The notes under the pieces: model-generated
Database searches by the model: none
Told to the model about the DNA's origin: nothing
Seen by the model: the letters and a program-made list of their open reading frames with translations, nothing else
Part shown: piece after piece, positions 26,069 to 35,464 of the stretch
Layout: every line of letters starts with the position of its first letter
Position numbering within the stretch: position 1 is the first letter of the stretch
NCBI RefSeq assembly: GCF_000161835.1
Contig: NZ_GG697169.2
Location: 1,908,418-1,972,417 of the forward strand
Source: Thalassobium sp. R2A62
Lineage (GTDB): Bacteria; Pseudomonadota; Alphaproteobacteria; Rhodobacterales; Rhodobacteraceae
Length of the DNA: 64,000 nucleotides
Direction: 5' to 3'
Translations under genes and position numbers: made by a program

Positions 26069-27565
26069 CCCGGCGCCCCTTTTAGGTTGCGTTCAAGATA
26101 GGCCGCGATCCGTGCGTTCCGAACCCCCCATTCGCGCCAATCGCTTGGAACAGAGCGGCTCAGGGTGCCCCAGTAGCTGCCATAACACTCGCTGAGGTAC
26201 TCAAAGCGCTTTGCTTCGTAGATGGCGGGCAATGCGCCCTCACCCAGCTCACACACATACCAGACAAATCCATCCGTGCGCGCCAACTGATCCCGCGCGA
26301 CGATCCCCGATATATTCACAAAGCACATTCCATAGAGAACCACCGCCAACGCAAGACCGTTGATCTCAAACAACCAACGCGCAGTCAGGCCGCGCCATAG
26401 CTGCCAGATCATCAAGGCCAAACCAACAGCAACCAATCCCATCCAGACAAAGGCCGCGAACCGCATATGGGTCGGCCCGTAAACATCCACATAGAGATCA
26501 AGCCGCAGCATGCTCGATGCCACTAATGCTACGTTCTGCGCCACCCATCCGATCATCAAGGCACGCATGACAGGGCCGTTCAGATAGAGCTGTGCCAAGA
26601 TCGCGAAAACACCTGCCAACAATGCAGTGACCACCAGCGGGTAAGCCCCACGATGCGCATATGACGCATAGCTCAGGCCCTCGGGCAACGCCGCACCCCC
26701 GCTCACAATTGCGAGATCGAGCCCCGTTTGCAGCGCGAACATCACGTTGAACATGAGCAGCGCATTGCGCACCGATGTTTCGTTCATCACATGATCCACC
26801 CAGCTCCGCTTGCGGACAGTCGCACGGGTTCGTTTCATGCGTTCAGCACCGCGGCAGACCGAAAAGAAACGGCCAGACGACTGCCGCCAATATTACCCAG
26901 AACCAAATCCGCGCCATATCTAGGCTCACCCGAGCGTCAAACACAGCGCCCAACCACCGATCCAACACAGGGTTGGCTGCTGCAAACAACAGCGCAAACA
27001 CCACCGCCATGACAACCGGCAACGCCCAATTGCGCATGAGACGCCCCAAGCTGCCTCCCATCTGAGGTGGCATCTTAACGGCGGCTACGCCTTGCCCAGC
27101 TCCTTCGACATTCAGCACGATTGCAACCAGCGGAAACCGCAGCGCTGCGCGTGCCACGTCTGCCCAGTCGCGGGTCACCATCAGGGCCGCAAAAATCATC
27201 ATGCCCACCAACGCAATCATCACGGTGAGCGGTTGCACGACTTCAATCAGCCGGATTACCGATGCAACCAATACCGCCGCAGGCTGCCACATCGGCCGCC
27301 GCAATCGCTGTGCAAATAGCCCCAGTGACGCAGCACCAATTCCCAGCAGGAAAACCGCCAGCGATAGACCGGGCACCACGTCCCAGATCAACACGTCCCC
27401 CAGCGCAATCAGCGCACCCAACAGAGCAAACGACTGCCACGCGCCTTGCGACGTCTCTTTCGTTTGCACCGGTTTCGGTACATCAAGTTGCGGCGCTTCG
27501 GCGGTCATCCACCACGCATCATTCTGGATATTTTGCGGCACACCACGGATCAAAAAAGCCTTCAT
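26065..27565 (-). pseudogene. DUF4153/DUF4173 membrane protein, split by an apparent frameshift
   Basis: The N-terminal frame (27565 to 26843, about 240 residues) has membrane helices and ends WPFLFGLPRC-stop. The C-terminal frame (26838 to 26065, 257 residues) continues with NALLMFNVMFALQTGLDLA, the core typical of DUF4173 proteins, which are normally one chain of about 500 residues. Removing one base from the G pair near 26850 joins them as GLPRAERMKRTRAT. The function of the family is unknown. The gene starts the operon that continues with the response regulator and kinase, so it may be a membrane partner of that system. Confidence 0.7.
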
Positions 27566-27576
27566 GGCTGTCCCCT

Positions 27577-27595
27577 TTGTTCTCATTTGAGACAA
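27577..27595. promoter_or_regulatory. Imperfect inverted repeat upstream of the DUF4173/two-component operon
   Basis: TTGTTCTCATTTGAGACAA has arms TTG-TCTCA / TGAGA-CAA with one unpaired base. It lies just upstream of the ATG at 27565 and could be an operator of the operon's own response regulator. Weak evidence. Confidence 0.25.
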
Positions 27596-27653
27596 GGAGT
27601 AGATCAACCTCGTGCAGGCCCCATTCCGCGTTTGTGCAGAACCCGTGTAGTGC

Positions 27654-28331
27654 CTAGCAGGCGCTACGGATCGCCCGAATATTCTCCCCGTATGGTGCAG
27701 GGTTGCTGACAGAGCCGCCTTTGAACACAGCCGAACCTGCGACCAGAACGTCTGCACCCGCTGCCGCGACCAGTGGTGCTGTGACAGGGGTCACGCCTCC
27801 GTCGATCTCGATATGGATCGGGCGATCTCCGATCATGCTGCGCAGTTTGGCAACCTTTTCGATCTGCGAGTGAATGAACGATTGTCCACCAAAGCCGGGG
27901 TTCACGGTCATCAAACAAACAAGATCGACCATATCCAGCAGGTACTCGACCGTCTCAACAGGCGTGCCCGGGTTCAATGCGACGCCAGCTTTGGCCCCAG
28001 CGCCACGAATGGCCTGCAATGTGCGGTGAATATGTGGCCCTGCTTCGACATGGGCCGTTATGACATCTGCACCGGATGCGGCAAATGCCTCGATGTATGG
28101 ATCAACCGGCGCGATCATCAAATGCACGTCCATCACGCCCTTGATATGGGGGCGGATCGCGGCACAGGTCGCCGGACCAAAGGTAATGTTGGGCACGAAA
28201 TGCCCGTCCATCACATCAACATGAACCCAGTCAGCGCCTTGCGCTTCGATCGCCTCGCACTCTGCACCAAAGTTGGCGAAGTCAGCAGATAAAATCGAGG
28301 GTGCAATCTTGATAGAACGATCAAATGACAT
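27654..28331 (-). CDS. rpe: Ribulose-phosphate 3-epimerase
   Basis: A TIM-barrel enzyme of 225 residues interconverting ribulose-5-phosphate and xylulose-5-phosphate in the pentose phosphate pathway. It has the family motifs APSILSADF, WVHVDVMDGHFVPNITFG (metal ligands His37, Asp39), DVHLMI (His70) and IHIEIDGGV (Asp177, the second catalytic acid). Length is normal. It shares the strand of the DUF4173 operon but is separated from it by about 90 bases. Confidence 0.95.
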   Translation of the reverse strand: MSFDRSIKIAPSILSADFANFGAECEAIEAQGADWVHVDVMDGHFVPNITFGPATCAAIRPHIKGVMDVHLMIAPVDPYIEAFAASGADVITAHVEAGPHIHRTLQAIRGAGAKAGVALNPGTPVETVEYLLDMVDLVCLMTVNPGFGGQSFIHSQIEKVAKLRSMIGDRPIHIEIDGGVTPVTAPLVAAAGADVLVAGSAVFKGGSVSNPAPYGENIRAIRSAC

Positions 28332-28466
28332 GGAGTTGGTCCTTTTGGCATTCAGGTCTCTACGCCTTACCCAATCGGTTCTGATTCGTCACCTGTGACG
28401 CCAACCACAGGTGCGACAATTTGCGAGATACATCACCCCACCCCCACACGGCATGCTACGACCTTT

Positions 28467-29324
28467 ATGATACCTGCATTTCAAACGCTCAAACTAAGTG
28501 ATTTTGTGGACGGCGATCAGGTGCTGCACTTTAGCCGCAGCATTTTACCCAAGAGCCGCCCCAAAGCACCCCATACGCATGATTTCTTCGAGCTTTTCTG
28601 GCTCCAACATGGTCAGGCCCGTCACGTGGTTAGCGATCGTATCCAGAATTTGACCGAGGGTGATCTTGTGTTCATCCGCCCCCACGATGTCCACGCGATT
28701 CAGGGTCGTGGGGAAGAGACCCACCTCGTCAATGTGATCCTTGCCCCTAGCGTGATCAGCGCGCTGGTTGAACGGCATCCCGACCTTGATGGGCGGTTCT
28801 TTTGGTCCACGGACGACACACCAAGCATTGCTCCGCATGATAGCAAAACCTTGGCTGACCTTTCGCGTGCCGCTCTCAAGTTGGAATTGGGACCGCGCAC
28901 CGCCTTGGCAACCGAAGCGTTCTTGCTGCCGCTGTTGAACGATTTGGCGCCGTCTGCACCGCAAACCCAGATTGGTGCTCCGGACTGGCTGCTGCGCGCT
29001 TGCGACACCGCACAATCGCCGCGCGTGTTCCAAGAAGGTGCCGCAGGATTTGTTGCAGCTGCCGGACGCGCCCACGCCCACGTCAGCCGCACAGCACGCA
29101 AGTTTTTGGGTCAAAGCCCGTCTGAATACGTCAACACCATTCGGATGGAGCATGCCGCCCGCAGGCTCGCGGGCACCGGCGACAGCCTGCCCGAGATTGC
29201 AGCAGAATGCGGCATTCCCAACCTGTCGCACTTCCATCGGCTGTTTCGGATCCACCACGACATCACACCGCGCGCTTACCGCAAGATATACCAGCGTGAA
29301 TTGGTCCGGCCTGACGCCTGTTAG
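28467..29324 (+). CDS. AraC family transcriptional regulator
   Basis: A protein of 285 residues. The N-terminal half is a cupin-like sensing domain (PHTHDFFELFWLQHGQARHV with metal-like histidines, then GDLVFIRPHDVHAIQGRG). The C-terminal 100 residues hold two helix-turn-helix motifs (AHVSRTARKFLGQSPSEYVN and IAAECGIPNLSHFHRLFRI). The start at 28467 gives the usual AraC length; the frame is open to 28395. Its neighbours are deoC and an ALDH16 gene on the same strand, which it may control. Confidence 0.85.
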   Translation: MIPAFQTLKLSDFVDGDQVLHFSRSILPKSRPKAPHTHDFFELFWLQHGQARHVVSDRIQNLTEGDLVFIRPHDVHAIQGRGEETHLVNVILAPSVISALVERHPDLDGRFFWSTDDTPSIAPHDSKTLADLSRAALKLELGPRTALATEAFLLPLLNDLAPSAPQTQIGAPDWLLRACDTAQSPRVFQEGAAGFVAAAGRAHAHVSRTARKFLGQSPSEYVNTIRMEHAARRLAGTGDSLPEIAAECGIPNLSHFHRLFRIHHDITPRAYRKIYQRELVRPDAC

Positions 29325-29352
29325 GCCGCATCACAGGCGTGTCGTCAGGTCA

Positions 29353-29370
29353 TTTGACCTTTTGGTCAAA
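29353..29370. promoter_or_regulatory. Palindrome upstream of deoC
   Basis: TTTGACC-TTTT-GGTCAAA is a perfect 7+7 inverted repeat between the AraC gene and deoC, about 80 bases before the deoC start. It could be an operator or a short transcript-end hairpin. No T-run follows on the plus strand, which favours an operator. Confidence 0.35.
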
Positions 29371-29448
29371 AATCTAACCAAGGTGGTCTTGAACCCTACG
29401 CCCGCTTTGTGCGACTGTTCATGCTGACCCTCTGCTTGGAACCCCGCT

Positions 29449-30444
29449 ATGACCAGCACAACAGCCACCCCTACGGACACCGCACAACTGCCGCAGGTTC
29501 ACCTGCCGCGCAATGACGGGATGGATCTCGATCTGGACTGGGCTCGCGCCGTTCAGGTGAATACCTCTGCCGTCGAACGCCGCGCTGCGTCCCTGCCCGG
29601 CCGTCGGTCCGTCAAAAAAGACTTTCAGGCTGCTTGGTTGCTGCGCGCAATCTCGTGCATCGATCTGACCACGCTTTCTGGCGATGACACAGCGGGCCGT
29701 GTCCGCCGTCTGTGCGCCAAGGCGGCCCAGCCCGTGCGTGCCGATCTGCTCGCCCAGCTCGATATGACCGGTCTCACCACGGGTGCGGTCTGCGTCTACC
29801 ACGACATGATCGAAACCGCTGTTGATGCCCTGCGCGGAACCGGCATTCCGGTTGCTGCCGTCTCGACTGGCTTTCCAGCCGGCCTCTCGCCCTTGCATCT
29901 GCGGATGCAAGAGATCCGCGAAAGCGTCGCCGCCGGAGCCCGCGAAATCGACATCGTGATCTCGCGCCGACATGCGCTTAATGGTGATTGGCAGGCCCTC
30001 TATGACGAAATGCGCGAAATGCGCGAGGCCTGTGGCGATGCCCATGTCAAAGCGATCCTTGCCACAGGCGAGCTAGGTACTTTGCGCAACGTCCAGCGCG
30101 CCAGCCTTGTATGCATGATGGCCGGTGCCGACTTTATCAAAACTTCGACAGGCAAAGAGCCCGTGAATGCCACGCTACCTGTCACGCTCACCATGATCCG
30201 TGCGATCCGTGATTATCATGACCGGACAGGGCATATGGTCGGCTACAAACCGGCTGGCGGCATTTCCAAAGCCAAGGACGCAATCACCTATCTCGCCACG
30301 ATCAAAGACGAGCTTGGCGATCGGTGGCTGCAACCCGACCTCTTCCGCTTTGGCGCGTCATCTCTGCTAGGCGACATCGAACGCCAGCTCGAACACCACC
30401 TCACCGGCGCCTATTCGGCCCAGTACCGTCATCCGATTGGATAA
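29449..30444 (+). CDS. deoC: Deoxyribose-phosphate aldolase
   Basis: A protein of 331 residues, of the longer DeoC branch, with an N-terminal extension of about 60 residues. The enzyme splits 2-deoxyribose-5-phosphate to glyceraldehyde-3-phosphate and acetaldehyde. Active-site landmarks are AREIDIVIS (Asp168), ADFIKTSTGK (Lys231, Schiff-base lysine) and VGYKPAGGIS (Lys267). The ALDH16 gene starts four bases after its stop, which makes sense if that dehydrogenase handles the acetaldehyde formed. Confidence 0.93.
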   Translation: MTSTTATPTDTAQLPQVHLPRNDGMDLDLDWARAVQVNTSAVERRAASLPGRRSVKKDFQAAWLLRAISCIDLTTLSGDDTAGRVRRLCAKAAQPVRADLLAQLDMTGLTTGAVCVYHDMIETAVDALRGTGIPVAAVSTGFPAGLSPLHLRMQEIRESVAAGAREIDIVISRRHALNGDWQALYDEMREMREACGDAHVKAILATGELGTLRNVQRASLVCMMAGADFIKTSTGKEPVNATLPVTLTMIRAIRDYHDRTGHMVGYKPAGGISKAKDAITYLATIKDELGDRWLQPDLFRFGASSLLGDIERQLEHHLTGAYSAQYRHPIG

Positions 30445-30448
30445 GAAC

Positions 30449-32758
30449 ATGACTGTCAAAGACACCTTTCAATCCATGGAATACGGACCTGCCCCCGAAG
30501 ACGCATCAGACGCGCTCGCGTGGCTTGCCGAACGCGGCGGGATCGCGGGACATTTCATCGACGGCGCGTGGGGGCCCTTGCGCGACGACATCACAGTCAT
30601 CAATCCCGCAACAGGTGACCGCCTCGCCGGCCTGACCCGCGGCACCGAGACCGACGTGACCAAAGCGGTCACAGCCGCCCGCAAAGCACAGCCCAAATGG
30701 GCCAAGCTGTCAGGCCATAAACGTGCGCGCATCCTTTATGCAATCGCCCGCCTGATGCAGAAAAACGCGCGGCTCTTGGCGGTCATGGAAACACTGGACA
30801 ATGGCAAACCGATCCGTGAAAGCCGTGACATCGACGTCCCCCTCGCCATTCGACATTTCTATTATCATGCTGGCATGGCCCAGCTGATGGACGAAGAACT
30901 GCCCGATGTCGAACCACTGGGTGTCTGCGGGCAAATCATCCCGTGGAACTTCCCCTTGCTTATGCTCGCATGGAAAATCGCACCCGCGATTGCGATGGGC
31001 AACACGGTCGTTCTAAAACCGGCCGAATACACATCCATGACCGCGATGATCTTTGCCGAGATTTGCCGCGACGCCGGCGTGCCTGATGGGGTCGTTAATA
31101 TCGTCACAGGCGACGGCGAAACAGGCGCCGCACTGGTCAATTCGGACGTCGACAAAATCGCCTTTACCGGCTCGACCGAGGTTGGCCGCCTGATCCGCAC
31201 AGCCACCGCTGGCAGTGGCAAATCCCTGACGCTCGAACTGGGTGGCAAATCCCCCTACATCGTATTTGACGACGCCGATCTGGACAGCGCGGTCGAAGGC
31301 CTCGTTGACGCGATCTGGTTCAATCAGGGTCAAGTGTGCTGCGCCGGTTCCCGCCTGCTGGTCCAAGAAGGCATTGCTGATCGCTTTTACGCCAAGCTCA
31401 AGGCACGGATGCAAACACTGCGGGTCGGTGACCCGCTGGACAAATGCATCGACGTGGGTGCCATCGTCGATCCTGTACAATTGGCCCAAATCACCTCGAT
31501 GGTCGACGCCAACACCGAAGGCGAGATGTTCCAAACAGCTGCCCCCTCTGGCTGCTTTTATCCACCAACATTGATCACAGGCCTCCACTCTGCATCGACC
31601 CTGATGCAAGAGGAAATCTTTGGCCCCGTTCTTGCGGCAACAACATTCCGCACACCGTCCGAGGCAATCGAGGTCGCGAACAACACGCGCTACGGTCTCG
31701 CTGCCAGTGTGTGGACCGAGAACATCAACCTCGCACTGGATATCGCCCCCAAACTTGTCTCAGGCATCGTCTGGATAAACGCTACAAACCTGATGGATGC
31801 CGCCGCCGGCTTTGGTGGTGTCCGAGAGAGCGGCTTTGGTCGCGAAGGCGGATGGGAAGGTCTGCGCGCCTACACCAAACTCCGCAACGCGTCGAAACCG
31901 AACAAACCTCACACCCCGATGAAAGGGGACGGCGGCCCAACCGACGGCGTGGATCGCACCGCGAAACTCTACATCGGAGGCAAGCAGGCGCGCCCTGACG
32001 GTGGTTATTCACAACCCATCTACGGCCCACAAAAGAACCTGCTCGGTCATGCAAGCATCGCCAACCGCAAAGATGTCCGCAATGCGGTCGAGGCCATGAA
32101 CACAGCCAAGAAATGGTCGGGGACAACAGCCCACCTGCGCGCGCAAATCCTCTACTACGTCGGTGAGAACCTATCTGCCCGTAGCGACGAATTCGCCGCA
32201 CGGATCAACGCCATGATGGGTGGCAAATCCGGCGCCAAAGAGATCGACGCCGCAATCGACACGCTGTTCACCTATGCCGCGTGGTGCGATAAATTTGATG
32301 GGGCGGCCAAACCCGTCCCCATGCGCGGTACCGCTCTTGCCATGAACGAACCCGTGGGCAACATCGCGGCGCTCTGCGGTGACACACACCCTCTCTTGGG
32401 GCTCATCACACCAATGGCCGCAGCTCTTGCTATGGGCAACCGCATCACATTGCACGCCTCGCCCGCCTACCCGCTGGCCGCGACCGACTTTGTCCAAATC
32501 TTGGAAACCTCCGACGTCCCTGCTGGAACAGTCAATATCGTGACTGGCCCACAGTCAGAGACAGCCAAACACATCGCCGCTCACGCGGACATCGATGCGG
32601 TTTGGAGCCTGTCCGAGACGGATCATAGCGCCCTCATTGAGGCCGCAAGCGTCAGCAATCTCAAACGCACTTGGATCCCGTCAGGCACTCCTAGCGCGCG
32701 CGAGTATCTGAACGCCACGACCGAGGTCAAAACCGTCTGGATTCCATACGGCGAATAA
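30449..32758 (+). CDS. ALDH16-type aldehyde dehydrogenase with a second, non-catalytic ALDH domain
   Basis: A protein of 769 residues. Residues about 30-495 are a full aldehyde dehydrogenase: GQIIPWNFPL, FTGSTEVGRLI, Glu263 in LELGGKSPYIVF, and catalytic Cys297 in NQGQVCCAGSR. Residues about 510-769 repeat part of the ALDH fold (LYIGGKQARPDGGYSQP, MNEPVGNIAALCG, AGTVNIVTGP) without the cysteine block. This double layout is the ALDH16 family, in which the tail helps dimerisation. ATG 30449 is preferred over TTG 30437. It is probably co-expressed with deoC; acetaldehyde is a reasonable but untested substrate. Confidence 0.88.
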   Translation: MTVKDTFQSMEYGPAPEDASDALAWLAERGGIAGHFIDGAWGPLRDDITVINPATGDRLAGLTRGTETDVTKAVTAARKAQPKWAKLSGHKRARILYAIARLMQKNARLLAVMETLDNGKPIRESRDIDVPLAIRHFYYHAGMAQLMDEELPDVEPLGVCGQIIPWNFPLLMLAWKIAPAIAMGNTVVLKPAEYTSMTAMIFAEICRDAGVPDGVVNIVTGDGETGAALVNSDVDKIAFTGSTEVGRLIRTATAGSGKSLTLELGGKSPYIVFDDADLDSAVEGLVDAIWFNQGQVCCAGSRLLVQEGIADRFYAKLKARMQTLRVGDPLDKCIDVGAIVDPVQLAQITSMVDANTEGEMFQTAAPSGCFYPPTLITGLHSASTLMQEEIFGPVLAATTFRTPSEAIEVANNTRYGLAASVWTENINLALDIAPKLVSGIVWINATNLMDAAAGFGGVRESGFGREGGWEGLRAYTKLRNASKPNKPHTPMKGDGGPTDGVDRTAKLYIGGKQARPDGGYSQPIYGPQKNLLGHASIANRKDVRNAVEAMNTAKKWSGTTAHLRAQILYYVGENLSARSDEFAARINAMMGGKSGAKEIDAAIDTLFTYAAWCDKFDGAAKPVPMRGTALAMNEPVGNIAALCGDTHPLLGLITPMAAALAMGNRITLHASPAYPLAATDFVQILETSDVPAGTVNIVTGPQSETAKHIAAHADIDAVWSLSETDHSALIEAASVSNLKRTWIPSGTPSAREYLNATTEVKTVWIPYGE

Positions 32759-32804
32759 CGCCGCTCAGGGCTATCAAGAGTTCAGAGTTTGAGCTGCCAA
32801 AGCA

Positions 32805-32824
32805 GCGGGGAATAAATCCCCCGC
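32805..32824. terminator. Hairpin between convergent ALDH16 and DUF1523 genes
   Basis: GCGGGG and CCCCGC form a six-pair stem over an eight-base AT-rich loop, about 45 bases after the ALDH16 stop and just beyond the end of the minus-strand cluster. No T-run follows on either strand, so termination is only possible. Confidence 0.35.
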
Positions 32825-32832
32825 GTGCAAAG

Positions 32833-33507
32833 TTACTTGCTTCTCCACGTATCCAGCCAACGCCGTACGCGGCCGCGCCGCTCACCGATGTCCGCGCTTA
32901 CACGGTCATAGCGATCGTTCGCTGCATCCCCTAATGGGTCCAGCGTCCGTTCGCGGAACTGCATCCACATCGCACGCAGGAACAGGAACGCGGCGATCAG
33001 GAAGACAAAGAAGAAGATGTTGAACCATGGGATCAATCGCACATCAGGTCCGTCGATCGGCTTGATCGCAATCGCGTTCGGGAAAATCGACAGATAGCGC
33101 ACGCGCCATCCGTAGTGCGTGATTGCCACCCATTCAGGGTCGTCCTTGCTCGAGACACTGTCTGTGGCTTCAGCTTGCAAATCCGAGCTGTCAAATTTGA
33201 AATACGGCGGCCAGATCCAGCCTGTGTCCTCGTTGCGGAACACCATGACCTGATCGCGTCCACGCATCATGCCAAACAGATATGTCGTCTTGCGCACCGT
33301 GTTGATCAGCCGCAAATCACGGGTTGGTTGCTCTTCGGCACCCGCATCCGCTTGGGCATAGAAAATCCGGTTGATCGATGAAAAATCGGTCCGGATGATC
33401 TCGGTCGATGTTACACGCGCGATGTCACGCTGCGGCAATGCATAGTGCAGCAGCAATCCCATAAACAGGATCACCACAATACGAACCACTCGACGAATAT
33501 TACGCAT
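32833..33507 (-). CDS. DUF1523 family membrane protein
   Basis: A protein of 224 residues with one membrane helix at the N-terminus (VVRIVVILFMGLLLHYALP), an external domain of about 130 residues (ARVTSTEIIRTDF, EDTGWIWPPYFKFDSSDLQ, WVAITHYGWR), and a second helix near 165-185 before a basic cytoplasmic tail. These match DUF1523, common in Rhodobacteraceae and of unknown function. It is the last of nine genes read from 40525 downward, 12 bases after the preceding gene. Confidence 0.75.
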   Translation of the reverse strand: MRNIRRVVRIVVILFMGLLLHYALPQRDIARVTSTEIIRTDFSSINRIFYAQADAGAEEQPTRDLRLINTVRKTTYLFGMMRGRDQVMVFRNEDTGWIWPPYFKFDSSDLQAEATDSVSSKDDPEWVAITHYGWRVRYLSIFPNAIAIKPIDGPDVRLIPWFNIFFFVFLIAAFLFLRAMWMQFRERTLDPLGDAANDRYDRVSADIGERRGRVRRWLDTWRSK

Positions 33508-33519
33508 ACCTAAACCCTC

Positions 33520-33792
33520 TTAGTAGTTCGTGAAATAAACAATGCCCGCGACCAAACAGGTCGGGATGATGTAGACCAGCCAGATCAGTTTGGCCCGAAA
33601 ACCGTTGTGATACTCGATCAGCCCCGTCTTGATGAACGCATCGCGATCCTCGGCTGACGCATCCGCGGGCGGGTTCGCGTCCCATTCTTCTTCCAACTTT
33701 TCGCGCCGTACAGACCGCGAATAAAACGCAATCGACAGATAGACGACGCTCAGGACCAAAAATCCGAATACGACCAATCGCACCAATGCCAT
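33520..33792 (-). CDS. Small membrane protein of the AAA/coiled-coil cluster
   Basis: A 90-residue protein with a membrane helix at each end (LVVFGFLVLSVVYLSIAFY and IWLVYIIPTCLVAGIVYF) and a polar, acidic middle (REKLEEEWDANPPADASAED). I do not recognise a named family. It starts two bases after the stop of the large upstream gene and is followed 12 bases later by the DUF1523 gene, so it belongs to this operon. Confidence 0.7.
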   Translation of the reverse strand: MALVRLVVFGFLVLSVVYLSIAFYSRSVRREKLEEEWDANPPADASAEDRDAFIKTGLIEYHNGFRAKLIWLVYIIPTCLVAGIVYFTNY

Positions 33793-33794
33793 GT

Positions 33795-35123
33795 CTATCT
33801 CCTCTTAACTGCGCCCCAAGGGCCAACACGCTCAACCATCAGTCTCTCAGGCACTTCCATCGGGGCCTCGTGACCAAAGAGCGCTTCACGCGCGCCTGCT
33901 TTATCGACTTGATACTCTGCTGCAAGGAATTCTGCCACATAGGCACGTTTTCCCTCAGGCCACGTGGCATATAGCGCATAAAACGCCTGCTTGTGCATGA
34001 TGAACAACTGACGAATATCCAGCGGTGCCATCTCGGCCAACAGCATGTTCACCAGCCCCACGTCGCTGTGATCCTTGGCCCGTAGCGAATAGAAATACGC
34101 GGGATGATCGGATGTGATCCGTGGCCACGCGCCGCCGTTTTCGGCCCAATTCAGCAAGGCCTGTAGCCCAGTAAAGGCCTCGGGCATCAATGTCCGGTAA
34201 CGCCGCGCAAGCCCGCGCAGTTCACGTCGTGATGCGCCGCTCAGATCTTCGCCCATGGTTGCCGCGACATCGACAATGATGAAATCCATCTTTTGTCGCA
34301 GGATCGCGGCGGCATCGATGCCGCGCGCCTGTACAATCGGCTCGACCAGATCGTTCTCTTGCAAAAAGGCAGCAACGCTATGCGGGTCGCTCATCCGGAT
34401 CACGTGGTCGTCTGTCTCGACCACAGCATCATCTGACACGGCCACGACCGTGGGCGTTTCCAACCCGCGAAAACAATAGAGACCACCAAAATGGCTGGTC
34501 CAAAAATTGCGCTGTTCAAATGCCATCTGTCCCAGACGCACGGGGTTGCGCGTGACGTCGCCAGTTTGCTTGGCCACGCCGATCATCTGCGCAATCAACA
34601 CATCATCGAACCACGCGTCCTTGTCTGTCTTGAACCGGTCAATCATCTGACCCAGCCGCTCTGATTGCGCGACTGTCGCCTCGGTAGTGTCAGCCTCGAT
34701 CTCGATGCGTCCAATGCTCAGAACCTGCGCAACGGTATCCGCTGAAAACACCGAATTGACCATTTCGCCCGCAACCGCATCCCGCGCCGTCAACGCAAAG
34801 AGCGCGTCCTCGTTCGACACAATGAACTGCCGCAGGATATCACGGCTGGTGCTAAACTGTGCATTCAGCAGCGGTGCGCGAACCTGATCCGTCGTGAGCA
34901 AAATGAACTGGCGGTTCACGCCAGCGTGGTTGAGATACAGATCATCCCCCAACGCATCGCCCACCTCAGGGGAATACCCCGAAATATCGATATGAAAGTC
35001 GATCAACTCTGTTTCGCGCCCCGTCAAATGACGCAGCGCACGTTTATAGCGTTCGATCCAAACAGGGCTAGTGACATGCACCAGATTGCCAAACATCAAA
35101 CCTTTTTCAATCAGTCGTTTCAC
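33795..35123 (-). CDS. Uncharacterised protein (probably DUF6638 family)
   Basis: A soluble protein of 442 residues without a signal peptide or membrane helix. Notable stretches are LIEKGLMFGNLVHVTSPVW, DFHIDISGYSPEVGD, HAGVNRQFILLTTDQ and QKMDFIIVDVAATMGEDL. I associate these with the family labelled DUF6638, from memory. Start is GTG at 35123: it has AAAGGAAG upstream and overlaps the preceding stop (GTGA). A longer ATG frame to 35186 would reach into that gene. No catalytic motif is apparent. It lies in the middle of the nine-gene cluster. Confidence 0.7.
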   Translation of the reverse strand: MKRLIEKGLMFGNLVHVTSPVWIERYKRALRHLTGRETELIDFHIDISGYSPEVGDALGDDLYLNHAGVNRQFILLTTDQVRAPLLNAQFSTSRDILRQFIVSNEDALFALTARDAVAGEMVNSVFSADTVAQVLSIGRIEIEADTTEATVAQSERLGQMIDRFKTDKDAWFDDVLIAQMIGVAKQTGDVTRNPVRLGQMAFEQRNFWTSHFGGLYCFRGLETPTVVAVSDDAVVETDDHVIRMSDPHSVAAFLQENDLVEPIVQARGIDAAAILRQKMDFIIVDVAATMGEDLSGASRRELRGLARRYRTLMPEAFTGLQALLNWAENGGAWPRITSDHPAYFYSLRAKDHSDVGLVNMLLAEMAPLDIRQLFIMHKQAFYALYATWPEGKRAYVAEFLAAEYQVDKAGAREALFGHEAPMEVPERLMVERVGPWGAVKRR

Positions 35124-35464
35124 CAGACTTCCTTTACCCAGTGTTTCGGCAACCCTGCCACGCTTAGGATCATGATCGGCCCCCAAAAGAACGCCGAAAT
35201 CGCTGACAACCGCGCGAAATGCACAATCCCTTGCATGACACCTGGTTCAAAAACTTCGCCAATCGGCACGCCTTGCAACAGATAGAGCGAAAGGAAAAAC
35301 AAAACCCCGACCCCCATCATCGTGACAGCGGACGTGAACGCCAGCCACATCAAGGGCCGTACCCCTTCGGCAAAGACCAGCGAATATAACTTGGGCACAA
35401 GCCATCCCATCAGCGTCAGCACCAGTGCTGGAAAAACGAGCGATGAGGCAAAGAAATCAAGCAT
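35120..35464 (-). CDS. Small polytopic membrane protein of the AAA/coiled-coil cluster
   Basis: A 114-residue protein with three hydrophobic segments (FPALVLTLMGWLVPKLYSLV, LAFTSAVTMMGVGVLFFLSL, LSAISAFFWGPIMILSVAG). No family recognised. The ATG at 35464 overlaps the end of the previous gene by eight bases, and its own stop overlaps the GTG of the next gene by four, a sign of tight translational coupling. Confidence 0.7.
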   Translation of the reverse strand: MLDFFASSLVFPALVLTLMGWLVPKLYSLVFAEGVRPLMWLAFTSAVTMMGVGVLFFLSLYLLQGVPIGEVFEPGVMQGIVHFARLSAISAFFWGPIMILSVAGLPKHWVKEVW

